Positions 34,436 to 45,545 of a stretch of 64,000 bases of DNA are shown here, one piece after another. The position numbers and the translations under genes are program-made. The DNA comes from Xylogone sp. PMI_703 (taxonomy: Eukaryota; Ascomycota; Leotiomycetes): NCBI GenBank assembly GCA_021399445.1, contig JAJTUQ010000005.1:3286001-3350000 (forward strand), given 5' to 3'. A model generated the notes under the pieces. It was not told the origin of the DNA, did no database searches, and saw nothing but the letters and a program-made list of their open reading frames with translations. Positions within the stretch are counted from its first letter, which is position 1. Every line of letters starts with the position of its first letter.

Positions 34436-35389
34436 TTAATCTTCTTCCTCTTCTTCTCCCTCCTCTCCCTCCTCCCCCTCTTCTTCTTCTTCTTCCTCCT
34501 CTTCCTCGTCCTCCTGTGGCCCCCACAGATACGCACTGAACAGCCCCCGATCGACACCCAATTTTTGACGCTTTGACATGGAATATTCCACCTCCTCGTC
34601 ACCACTTTTTATAACCTGATCCTTGCCATAAGTCTTAGAACAGTAGTTTGAATAGGTAAGCCCGCCGTATTGTCTACATCCTACGCTTGTGTTTCCCAAG
34701 ATAGTTACACAAGGCCTGTCTTCAGCCGTCTTGTAACCAGGACCGTCTTCATAAGTTCTGTAATGCTCAGTAAGATCTCCAGTTTTCCGGTTCCAGAATA
34801 GCTTCACACCAAAGCTTCGTTCGACTTCGTACCAATGTCTGATCGCATCGTAAAGAAATCCCATCCTTAAACCATTGGGCCGAGAGATTGTAGTGCGGAA
34901 TTCTAAGACACCGAGCCCACGCACGTCGACGTGTTGTACAATCTCTAAAACCTCGATAGCTGGTTGGCAGACGAGAAGTTGTCGCCAGTGTGAATTCCCT
35001 TGTGGCTCTGGTTGAGAAGTCTCCGTTGCCTGCAGAGGAGTGCCGCCCTTCTCCGAAGGGAAGCTCTTTGCGAAATAACTCTTTGGAATAGACGCTACGT
35101 TTGAGCCCTTGCCGAATTGCCAAAATATCGGGAACTTATTCTTTAACACATCAGAATACGTTTCGGCGTATAAAGCTGCTTCTTTGGGCCTCGGAACCTC
35201 AAACAAAGCAGCTTGAATATCTACAAGCTTGAAAAGGCTTGCCCATGTCTTATTGACAAGTTTGGCTTTGAGCAGGGAAGAGTGAGGCAGCTGTGAGAGA
35301 ATGGAGACAAGGAAGTCCGGAGTGGACAACACTTTGTTTTGAGCGCTCGAGGTCATCGCTCTATCAGGAATGTAGTCTTGTCCTGGCAT
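34436..35389 (-). CDS. F-box-like protein with poly-glutamate tail
   Basis: Single-exon protein of 317 residues. The N-terminal segment at about 21-55 (TPDFLVSILSQLPHSSLLKA followed by KLVNKTWASLF) fits a degenerate F-box, the Skp1-binding motif of SCF ubiquitin ligases. The middle region (about 60-290) is the uncharacterised fungal part that often follows such F-boxes and shows no leucine-rich or WD repeats. The last 25 residues are nearly all Glu with some Gly and Asp, encoded by GAG/GAA triplets that look like a microsatellite expansion. No introns; the start is the first ATG of the frame, with another in-frame Met at residue 12 (MTSSAQNK). The degradation target is unknown. Confidence 0.75.
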   Translation of the reverse strand: MPGQDYIPDRAMTSSAQNKVLSTPDFLVSILSQLPHSSLLKAKLVNKTWASLFKLVDIQAALFEVPRPKEAALYAETYSDVLKNKFPIFWQFGKGSNVASIPKSYFAKSFPSEKGGTPLQATETSQPEPQGNSHWRQLLVCQPAIEVLEIVQHVDVRGLGVLEFRTTISRPNGLRMGFLYDAIRHWYEVERSFGVKLFWNRKTGDLTEHYRTYEDGPGYKTAEDRPCVTILGNTSVGCRQYGGLTYSNYCSKTYGKDQVIKSGDEEVEYSMSKRQKLGVDRGLFSAYLWGPQEDEEEEEEEEEEGEEGEEGEEEEED

Positions 35390-36186
35390 GTTGTTATAGA
35401 AGCATAAGGCAGAAGCTCGAAAATATGTTTATTGTACAAAGCATGGAAGTGTTTTACGAAGTATCTGCCTATGAGGCACAGCTGAGCTTGGGCTAGTACA
35501 CATGTGATTGGGCCAATGCAGTGTGAGGATACTAGCACAACTTCGGACAGGGAGCAGGCTAAATGCCACTCTCCCGGAACCATTGCGGCCGGCCGGGATG
35601 GGGATGCGTGAACGTCTACACTCCTAACTTAGATATGTTTTATTGAAATCGTATGAGCTTGTGATGATATAGGAGGCTGGAGAGAATGCTGGAGTCTCGA
35701 TATAGCAATGAGTGAGCTCAAACAATACGTGGAAGTTAAAAGCGCCTAGCTGAGTACTGAGGCACTTGTTGTATTACATTATACGGATTTAACATGTGTC
35801 CCAGCTGGTGGAAACGAGTTCAGATGAGCTGAAAAATACATTACCTTCTCCAGTTAATAATATCCTGGCCGTCCGCAGAAAGAGCTATGTGTATGTTAAC
35901 CTGCTACCGGATCCTTAGAACCTTACTGAGTATTGGCACCAGGACTTCATCATGTGACCGACCCTGTAAGCGATGAGGGGACTCCTGCGACCCAGCGGCT
36001 GAGGCAGAGCTATCATACTCAAGACTAAGAGCAATTCTCCAATTGGAATGAAATCACTCAGACCCCGTTCTGCCAGTACATTGTGTATATAATCTCGACT
36101 GAAAACTTTGCAGCGAATAGTGGTTTTGGTTCAATTTAGACGCCGTGAGGCTCCACTCCGAGGCTACTCCATCACGATTAGAGATA
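35390..36186. other. Intergenic, divergent promoters
   Basis: About 800 nt between divergent genes (F-box on minus, kinase on plus). No gene or repeat recognised. Confidence 0.4.
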
Positions 36187-37883
36187 ATGAGTGCCAAATC
36201 CGACATCGACCACTGGCAAATCAATGCACTGGTTTATCATGACCGAGTAGAAGAGATACATTACATAACAGATCCTGCAAGAAATATTAGGCGAAAGCCA
36301 CATACCAAAGTGTGGAAGACTGAACGTTTCTTGGGTCGTGGAGGCTTCGGGGAAGTCCGCCTAGAGAAAAATGTAGAGGACAACAAGGTACGGGCTGTCA
36401 AAAAGATTCCAATAATAAGTAGTGCTTTAAGCAATGATGAATGTGGGAAGGAGTTAGAGGCACTTTTGCAATTCTCGAAACCCAAGGTATTTTCAGTCTA
36501 ATTGCAAATTACCTACGATTAGCCAGTTAATTCCTGACAGTCTAAAGAAGCTGCCGTGTTCGTTGACTTTTTTGGCTGGTTCAAAGACAGCTTCAATGTA
36601 TTTCTAGCGATGGAATATATTCCGTTAGGGGATCTTGAAACAAATGTAAAAGCACATTCCGGAAGAATACCAGAGGTCGAGGCACGTGATATCATTGAAC
36701 AGATTCTTTCAGGACTCGAGATTATGCACGCTGAATCTTTTGCGCATCGTGACCTAAAACCACAGGTAATGAATTGCTACAATGGCCAATCTTGAAGGCG
36801 TTGATTGCTAAATATGAAAATGTGATAGAATGTTTTAGTTGTCCATGGATCACCTGAGTGGTGGGTGAAGCTCGCCGACTTTGGATTAAGCAAACGATTG
36901 ACCGAGATCACGGCATTTCGAACGAAGAGTGGCACTCAATCTTATATGGCACCCGAACTTCTTGATTACTTAGATATACCGCGTGAGGAATATACTAATG
37001 CTGTTGATGTATGGGCAGTTGGGTGTATTACATATCGTCTAGTTACTGGCATTGTTCCATTTCCGCCAGGTAGATCTCTCTTCGAATATTGTAAAGACAA
37101 GTCATTATTCCCATATGACGCTCTGTTAGATCATGGGGTTAAAAGCGTATGTGTCAAGTTCATTAAAGAGCTCCTTCAAACTAGTCCAGAACAGAGGCCT
37201 TCCTCTTCCCAAGCTCTGGACCACACTTGGATCAATTCAGGTAAGTTGAATAGAGTTCCAGATACGATTATGCAATCTGCTTTGGTGGTAAACAATCAGT
37301 AACTAACTTGATTTACCTAGGATCAAATGCCAAAAAACAGTCACAAAATCCTAACCAGACCGCAAAGATCAATGAGCTTCCCGACTCTACCATGGCCTAT
37401 AACACAAGCACAAACATTGGTCTAAAATCAAAGGCCATACTTTCCGCTGGGCAATCACACTCTCCTCATATGGAATTTATCTCGTCAACATCGCCTATAA
37501 CAAACGGCAACATATCTACCTCCTTTGATCAACGAGAAGATTTAGGCATGCCGCCTTCTATATCAGATTCAGAGTTAACAAAACAAGCACCTGTTTCTAA
37601 TGAAACAAGTCGATCTTTGGTTGAATCAGATATCTTGGAGGGTACTTTGTCCACAAAGACATCTTTGCCTATGCTACAAGTCGTATCAGAGAATTCAAAT
37701 GGCATAACAGACAGTACATCCACCGCGCTCCCGCCGGATACACCGCCGATTACATCAAAATCGCAAGACAAGACAGCAATGAGTATATTGAAAAGAACAG
37801 CACAGAAGTTATTACCAATATCTAATGCTCCAACAACAGAGGGCCTTTTGAAAACGTTCAAGGGGCATACAAGCTTTGTATAA
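36187..37883 (+). CDS. Serine/threonine kinase, truncated before a WD40 domain
   Basis: Protein kinase with an intact catalytic core. Exons 36187-36486, 36541-36765, 36829-37240 and 37321-37883 join in frame to 499 residues ending in TAA at 37881-37883. Motifs: FLGRGGFGEVRLEK (glycine loop), RAVKKI (VAIK lysine), AHRDLKPQNVLVV across intron 2, VKLADFGLSK, GTQSYMAPELLDY (activation loop to APE), and DVWAVGCITYRLVTG. A Ser/Thr-rich linker of about 180 residues follows, then the first residues of a WD repeat (FKGHTSFV) directly before the stop. The same frame continues for 284 codons as a WD40 propeller, so the stop divides one ancestral kinase-WD40 gene. Such fusions resemble NLR-type proteins with a kinase in place of the NACHT module. 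An unusual 102-nt intron at 37878-37979 could bypass the stop in frame but would delete most of repeat 1. Confidence 0.8.
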
Positions 37884-38735
37884 TCCGTAGCCTTCTCTCC
37901 TGATGGCAAAATTGTAGCCTTGTTATCAAATAACAGAATCACTCGGCTTTGGGATACAACATCATGTGATATTTTGCAGACTCTCGAACACACAGTAGCT
38001 GTCAGGTGTATAGCCCTCTCACCTGATGGCAAGACTGTAGCATCGGGGTCAGATGATAAAACAGTTCGGCTCTGGAATACGACAACAGGCGTGGCGACAC
38101 TCACAGGGCACACTCTTTGGATCTGGTCCGTGGCCTTTTCACCCTATGGCAAAATTGTAGCATCAGCGTCATCTGATAGGACAGTTCGGCTCTGGGATAT
38201 AACGATAGGTGTTGCTATAAAGTCTCTCGAAGGACACACAAAACCTGTCTTGTGTGTAGCCTTCTCACCTGATGGTAGGATTGTAGCATCAGGATCAAAA
38301 GATAAAACAATTAGGCTTTGGGATACAACAACAGGTAATATTCTGCAGACTCTTGAAGGACACACAGAAGTTATCAGGTGTGTAACCTTTTCAGCCGATA
38401 GTAAGATTATAGCATCAGGATCATACGACAGAACAGTTCGGCTCTGGAGTACAATAACAGGTGCTACTCTGCAAGTACTTGAAGGACATACAAAAATTGT
38501 CTGGTGTGTTGCTTTCTCGCCCGATGGCAAAATTGTAGCATCGGCATCAGAAGATAGAACAATCCGGCTCTGGAACACAACAACAGGTGATATTCTACAC
38601 ACATTTAAAGAGCACACAACATGGAGCTTGGCTATATATTTCTCGTCTGCTGGAAAAATCATAGTATCAGCATCAAGGGACGGGGCAATTAGTCTCTGGG
38701 ACGTCGCGACAGTAGCTCGATCCCTCCAAGATTAA
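37884..38735 (+). pseudogene. WD40 propeller separated from its kinase by a stop
   Basis: In-frame continuation of the kinase gene. Counting the truncated first one there are seven WD40 repeats of about 42 residues, enough for one closed propeller; examples are VAFSPDGRIVASGSKDKTIR then LWDTTTG, and VAFSPDGKIVASASEDRTIR then LWNTTTG. Repeats resemble each other closely, as in fungal HET-D/E and NWD proteins where the WD40 units are exchanged and select the ligand. Repeats 2 and 3 have small deletions in their first strand (LEHT without the usual Gly; a shortened join before LTGHT). The frame contains no ATG at all, so it cannot be translated on its own from a normal start. It ends at a TAA at 38733-38735. 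Confidence 0.8.
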
Positions 38736-39417
38736 TTTCTGTGTGGTTATGCTATCCTCATATAAAGAGCATACTGCGCTTTGTATCTCTGCTATAGTTA
38801 TATAATGGTGATAATATATTGATTAAACTAAGAATAGTTGGATTGATTATTACCGGTTATAAGAGAAAGTAAAAGAAAGACTATAGTTCAAGTTTTAACT
38901 TTCCACGTGATTAAGTTTAGTGTACCTGTAAACTGGTTATCTCACACAATAACTATTGGATAATAATTTTATAGAGATGAGAAAGGAAGAAGAGAAGTTT
39001 GATTAAAATATATTATTCCTTAAAATAACATTTATAATGATAACCTTTGTTAATATCTGCCATGACTGAGCTCAGTCTCGCACGTGATATGACACGTTGT
39101 CACTCCCGGTTTGGGAAATCCTTCCTTGTTGTTTGCACATAGATCTTCAATTCGGCATTCCTCACCATACTATATCTAACTACAGTGTCTTCAGGATTGT
39201 TGTAACAATATTCTTCTTCTAAAAGTCTTACAGGATATTGAAAACTTCTCATCATTATTAAGTTTTGTTATATATTCAACTCACCGCACATGGATCTCTA
39301 TATTGCAGTCTAAGCATAAGTTATAAGAGGAACGTTCTAAACTTCGCATTAGTCACTCTTAGCTTCAAAGCCATATGATACATCAATTGAACTAAGTCGA
39401 TCTCAGGTCTAGCAGCC
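38736..39417. other. Intergenic
   Basis: About 680 nt, AT-rich, between the WD40 segment and the second HET gene; nothing recognised. Confidence 0.4.
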
Positions 39418-41066
39418 ATGCGGCTCATCAGTGTACATACGAAGAAGCTCACCGACTTTATTGGTCAACCCCCTCCGTATACAATCCTCTCCCATACCTG
39501 GGGTGATGGGGAAGTCACACTCCCCGATATGTGCGATGAAAGAATTGCGGCTGCCAAGAGAGGCTTTTACAAGATCCATATGTGTTGCAAGCAAGCGATC
39601 AAGGACGACCTAGAGTGGATCTGGGTTGACACATGTTGTATTGACAAGACGTCCTCCTCCGAGCTCTCGGAAGCCATCAACTCCATGTACCAATGGTACA
39701 AGAAGGCCGAGATCTGCTACGCTTATTTATCGGATGTACCCGAAGTCACGTTCAAAAAGAGCCGGTGGTTTACTCGCGGCTGGACATTGCAGGAGTTGAT
39801 CGCTCCTTATTCTATACAGTTCTACGACAATTCCTGGAATTCCTTGGGTTCGAAACAGGAACTTGCACAAGAGATATCGCAATTTACTGGGATCCATAGT
39901 CTAGCCCTTATGGGTGACTACTTGGACCACTTCTCTGTTGCGCAGAAGATGTTCTGGGCCTCGAATCGAGTGACTACGAAGGAAGAGGACATAGCGTACA
40001 GTCTTCTCGGACTTTTTGGTATCAACATGCCACTGCTGTACGGAGAAGGAGAAAAGAATGCATTTCTAAGGCTGCAAGCTGAGATATCTTGCAAAAAGTC
40101 GATGACGACACTATCTTCGCCTGGAGTCGGGAGGATGAAACGCAAATGGGGAAGGAAGGGCTCTTGTCTATCACTCCTAGATATTTCAGAAAGACGAAAA
40201 ACATAGTGCGTGCGTCTCCAAAGGGGAAAACAAGGATCCGACAGAAGTTCCCTCCACTCGTATCTGGTAGTGCCATTAGATTTCACAGGGTACTGTATCG
40301 GAAAGGGGGCAAAGTTGTGATGCCCCTCAGATGTATTGACTGGACCAATACTGCAGTAAGCACCGGGGAGTACGTCCTAGGTATCGAAATCTGGTGCCCT
40401 AGCGATAACCGATGGAATCGATCTGCGGGGTCCATATTGCTCGTTGCTATGAACGAGGGTTTTGAGGAGACGGAGTTCCTGGGTGCGTATATTGTTCCTC
40501 TGACCCAGGAATCTGTAAAGTCGCGGAGTATCCAAACTAAGGGACAATATGACTACCGTGTCTGGCTACGATCTGTGCCTAATGAATTTAAACTGATCGA
40601 CAAAAATGATGTCGGATCGTCTCTGCAATGGAAGGTCCCTGGAGAGATATTCGAGGTTCCCGCGACCGATACAGAGGGAAAGAAGGCTTATGTCCACACG
40701 TTATTCTTCCAAGGACCACTAGTTAAGACGTACAATACACCACCACTCCTGCCCTACAAAGATGATGATCAAGATGACCCCGTTGAGAAGCAATGGGTTT
40801 ACCTGGCAGTGATTCTGATACTGGAAGAGCGCGTCTCGTTTTATACCACTATGAGCTCTTACTCCCTGGAGGAGCTATCGGTGGAGGTAGGGAACAAAGT
40901 CGAACGGATTGAAAAGATTCAACAGAGTGAACATGTGGCTACTTACGAATGGAGCCCATACATAGATATACCAGGATGGGAACATTGGTACCGGATGCGA
41001 AAGAGCAATCCTAATGTGCGATATATCGACGTATACATTCCAGAAGATACGCCAACTGTGAAATAG
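39418..41066 (+). pseudogene. HET-domain protein with one frameshift
   Basis: HET protein of the HET-D/HET-E-like type (HET plus DUF8212-like region), without introns. The first frame (39418 to about 40085) shows TILSHTWGDGEVTLPD, WIWVDTCCIDKTSSSELSEA, INSMYQWYKKAEICYAYLSD, RWFTRGWTLQELIAP and EEDIAYSLLGLFGINMPLLY followed by GEGEKNAFLRLQAEI. The expected continuation LQKVDDDTIFAWSRED is in another frame from about 40,087 and stays open to the stop at 41,066 (about 325 residues, uncharacterised C-terminal region). One net base is missing near 40,085; no intron fits. Everything else is intact, so the break is recent or is a base-call error. Unrepaired, the protein ends at 40206 with about 38 wrong residues. 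Confidence 0.85.
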
Positions 41067-43534
41067 CTAGTTTGCTTGTCTCTTATAGAATTATAGATAC
41101 AACATGTTTAGGGAAAACCAGCTTTAATCTCAAATACACCAATAAAGAGAGAACAATTGAGTGGCTCTTAAAAGCAATCGGCCAATGAATTGGTGACGAA
41201 AATATTTAGATCCATGTGGCCCTCGACCAATATCTATCGTAAAATTTGGGCGCACAAGTGCATCCATTGGGCTTCCGGGATCTTTAATAAGTCCTGTCCT
41301 GTCTAAGACATGAAAGCAGAATTAATTCCAGCGAATAAACCGGCATGTGATGTCGGTAGCAGTTGAGCGACTGTGCAATTAAACATCACGATCGTTCCTT
41401 AGTTAGCTGTTGGTCTCAAAGATTCACAAAGGGCTTCCAACTCGCCACCAGCCAGCTTGCGAGAGCAAAGCTACAGTGGGGCATCACCTTAAACGAGAGT
41501 GAACCTGCCGTACTCCGTAACTGAGAGGATTCCTAACATGGGTGGAGGGTTTTTGCGAGCAGTGCGACTCTGTCGGGGAGCAAAGGTCACTAGCAGGGCT
41601 TTGACACAGCTAGGCGGCCCAGGCGATGCCGTTTTCTGTCAGACACGAAGCTTGGCCGAGGAGTGAACAAACTCCGGGGTTGATGTCGGGATAATACCGG
41701 TATTACTATGCCATCGGTATTGTACTGGGATCTTGAAGAAAGGAGAATTCCCGCTGTCAGTCTTTTCTCCGAGAGGCGTGTGTGGTGGATGTAATTCGGG
41801 TAAGTGAAAGCAGAACTTATATATTTTGCTATTGAAGCCCATCTACTATCCAATTGATAATATATGAACAAAGGGCATTCACTTATGATCGACTGTCCCT
41901 GTAAATTTATCGTTAATGGGGTTTCATAGACAATAGGCGGAGGTTGCATTTTGTCGATGCCGAAGAGAGGAAGCCACGTGTGCGCACAAGTCCTATATCC
42001 GCCTTGATCAACCGGGTATTGCTACTCTACTTATTGTATTCTGCACATACTGTAGCAAAAGCACGGTTGTTACTGTGCTGTGTGTACTTGTACAGTACAG
42101 TGGTAGATGATCAACATGGCTTGGATCAAATTGAGGCTTCAATCCGTCTTGATTAGGCATGACTCTTTGCGCCGGCCAAGCTGCTACCATACGTCGCAAA
42201 TACCTAAGGAAGTGGGTTAATACAGTAAGTAGTACGGTTGTCAGCACTTCCGTAGCTACAGGGTCCCACACCGAAACGAGGTTTCATTCTACTCCGAAGC
42301 ACTTGGCTGCTTCGGCCTTGGTGAGTCTGACAGTTGCAGTACGGTACGGTATTTTCTCTCTTCCTTATCAAGAATTGATCTTCAGCCTCACAATGGAATC
42401 ATTACCCGAGGTTCATTAACTCGAGGTACAGTATCGTAGTGCTTTTAGTTGTATGCTTCAAGTTCGGTGTGTCCTCGGAATATTTAACCTCTCTGTGGCT
42501 TTCCATTTCGTAATACCACAAAAAACAAACAATGTAACTCTAACTTACCGTCGGAGAAGATCGATCAGTTTGTGTGACCGTAGCATCACAGAGCAAGCAC
42601 AGCAGCTATCACGCTACCATTAACTGATCAGCACTGTAGAAAGTCTGAGGCATAAAGTGAAGCACAAGACAGCCGGGTCCCTTGTGTCCGCGGAAGCGCG
42701 TCGCGGAATCCGCCCTGCCACTCAGAGGCCTTCTCGGCAGAGAGAAAAAGGGGTGCAGTTACCCTACACAGCACGACGTTGCCGTCCTACCCTGTAAGCC
42801 TGTGAACCCAAGCCGAGTCCTGCTCCACAATCAACAATACTTCGTAACTTGCTTTTGACTGGATCATCAATCTCCACCTTGGTGTCACGCCAATAAGGGA
42901 GGTCCCGCCTGGCTGCCGCCTTTCCACAGAGAAATGAGACATTCTCCACAGACGCAACTAGGGCTATTCCATTCTCTTACCAAGATCGCCCGGAAGAGTC
43001 TTTATTCTTCCAGTCTAGGCACTCGAGTTAACCCAATGCAGAGAGAGGAATTGTTACCACTATTGGCTATCGCAAATCTTCCCTACATGTGCAATCCTAG
43101 CACAGGCTCGCCTTTATGGAGTAAACGAGGCTATCCTACGCGTGCAGGATCTTTTCCTGGATGGAGGGAGACTCACAGACTCGGTAGTGAACCCCAGCAC
43201 CGAGGTTGGCCGTTGGTGCTTTCGAGACAAGAAATAAGGAAACCTTGAAGAAAACTCTAATCCTCCTGGGAAAAGATTAACCGTCATCTGTGAAGGATTC
43301 GTCGCGATGCTGGACAACACCTAGACCAGGGCTTCCTCGCATCTACCGATTCTTAAATCCTCGAAATGGATCCTCTCCGCCTCTCTTTCATCTAGACTCG
43401 ACTATCTGCACAAGCTGCTGTCTCGTTGTGTGTGTGTGTCGCGTGTGCGATGGCATCGTCCTCCCCATATCATTGTTCAGCAACAGAAACAACAACGTGA
43501 TTGATATCCCATAGACTCTCGAAATCGGGCGAAA
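41067..43534. other. Long intergenic region, no gene seen
   Basis: About 2.5 kb. Open frames on both strands are short, overlap in antisense and show no motif or coding pattern. The last 200 nt before the receptor gene are C- and T-rich as in fungal leaders. Confidence 0.4.
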
Positions 43535-45036
43535 ATGCAGGACTTACGCCCCCTCTCATATGCTGTTATCAGCATACTGTATGCCATCGGGACCATTACG
43601 ATCGCGATGCGCATTTATGTTCGAGGCTTCACGATGAGGGCTTTCGGCTTGGATGATTGGGCGATGTCGTCGATGTTGGTATGTGTGCACGCGATAATCA
43701 GCCATACTTCACTCTTGCGCAACGTCATGCAACGCATCTACGGCAGCATAGAATCTACATTAAAGAAGGAGTACTAACAATCTTTGATTGCCTAGATTTT
43801 TAATTCATGTCAGCAAGCACTGCTATATTTCTTTCTACATTTTGGTGGTGGGTTGTGAGTGTAGACCTTTGTCCTCCCAGCCATACATCGTCGAATGGCT
43901 GCGGGAGTCTCACCAAATGGTTCTTTACTAACGAAACCAACAGACACATCACTCAAGTGATGACAGAACATCCAGAATGGTTGCCACTTCTCCTCAAGGT
44001 ATGTTGCCACCTCAATGTTCCCCGCTGAGTGAACATTGATTCCTATATCAGTCGCTAACTTCTTATCAGGGTCTTTTAGCGGAGGAGTTCTGGTACATCT
44101 GGATGCAATTCAGCGTCAAGATGTGCTTCCTACTGTTCTACTTCAGATTATCCAAGGCTCCTCAATTCCGAATGGCTCTTTGGGGTGTCATTGGCTTCCA
44201 CATAGCTACTACTATCGTGATCTGGCTCCTCTATGGGCTGCAGTGCAGGCCACTTGCGGCTTTCTACGACCCGGCAAGTTATCCTGGGGTCAAGTGCCTC
44301 AGCACGGATGTGTAAGTTCATCCTGACTCTGACTAGCTTTATAATTTACTTATAGTTGTACCTTGGCAGTACTTATTTCGTTCCATACACTCTGGTAAGT
44401 TGAATGATTAGGCCTTGCGGTTCAATATTATCCTCCGGCCAAAGCCATCATCAAATGGAACTAAACTAACACCACAACTCTTAGAACATGACCACCGATC
44501 TCCTCATCCTCTTGCTTCCCCTCCCCGTAATCTGGGGCCTCAAAATGACCCTCAAACGCCGCATCGCCGTCCTTGCCGTCATGACCACCGGCGGCTCCGC
44601 CGTCCTAACCAGCGGCCTCCGCGCCATCATCCTCGCCGAATTCGCCTCCTCCCCAGACTTCACCTGGTCCCTCGGGAAAATGGTCATCATCTCCAACGTC
44701 GAGATGCAAGTCGCCATCGTCGCAGCCAACATGCCCTCCTTGAAGGCATTCTACACCTGCTGGCGACAGAACAAGCTCGGGCCGGGAAAGGGCACGGGGC
44801 TGGTGAACAGCAGTGGGAATGGGGTATCGGGGAAAAGCACCGAGGGATCGCAGGGGAATATCCAGTTGAGAAGTGGGGTGGCGACGTCGAGTAATAAGAC
44901 GAAGGGGAGGAATAAGACGCCGGATCCGATGGCGTTGACAATGACAGAGAGCGAGGAGAAGTTGTTTGAGGGCCAGAATCAGAAGCAGAAGGGGACGGAG
45001 TATGAGAGTTCAATGCAGAGCGGGAGGAGTGGGTGA
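43535..45036 (+). CDS. PTH11-like (rhodopsin-domain) integral membrane protein
   Basis: Seven-transmembrane protein of the fungal rhodopsin-domain/PTH11-like group, thought to be surface receptors for nutrients or host cues. Six exons (43535-43678, 43796-43854, 43944-43998, 44070-44311, 44370-44394, 44485-45036) join in frame to 358 residues. Seen: ISILYAIGTITIAMRIYVRG, FGLDDWAMS, IFNSCQQALLYFFLHFGGGL, KMCFLLFYFRLSKAPQFR, IGFHIATTIVIWLLYGLQCR and NMTTDLLILLLPLPVIWGL, the usual order of helices. The cytoplasmic tail of about 110 residues is polar and Lys/Ser/Gly-rich. Exon 5 is only 25 nt; its acceptor must be GGCAG at 44369 to keep frame. There is no CFEM domain. It is convergent with the multicopper oxidase. 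Confidence 0.85.
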
Positions 45037-45545
45037 GGAAGGGCCTTGGTGAAGAATAAAAAGGATTGTGGAGAGGCAATTTTTGGATATTTGGCGTTTT
45101 ATTTATATCCTGGGAACAAAAATATTATACCATACCTTATATACAAAGGGATTGTTGATGTAACTATCCCGGATAGCTATCTCATTGGGCAGGACTAGCC
45201 CTACTGGGAAGATATCTTCTATAGTTGGCTTCAGTTGAAGATCTTTTATTCAAAGCCAATCAAAGAGGACGAGATACTCTGTTGATGCAGCCTCCTTGAT
45301 CATAAGGCCCTCTATAACTATCCCATATTTCATGATCCCAGTGGAACCTCTTGCCAAGAGGTGATGGCTTTAAATATCCTTATGGCCAGGTCAATTACGC
45401 TTGTGTTCTGGTTGCAATATTACTTCCTCGCCCAAAACCATTACCGCTTTTTCTAATCGAAAATATATTAATCTATATCTTGAGTTAATTCCTATATGAA
45501 GACTTATAATACACTAACAAATTACAACGCACCTCAATATCCGTT
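45037..45545. other. Convergent intergenic spacer
   Basis: About 510 nt between the 3' ends of the receptor and oxidase genes; AT-rich, nothing recognised. Confidence 0.4.

Noticed and set aside
44415..44894. 159-residue Arg/His/Pro-rich frame inside the receptor gene
   Set aside because: Out-of-frame shadow of exon 6; low-complexity composition is typical of alternative frames of GC-rich coding DNA.
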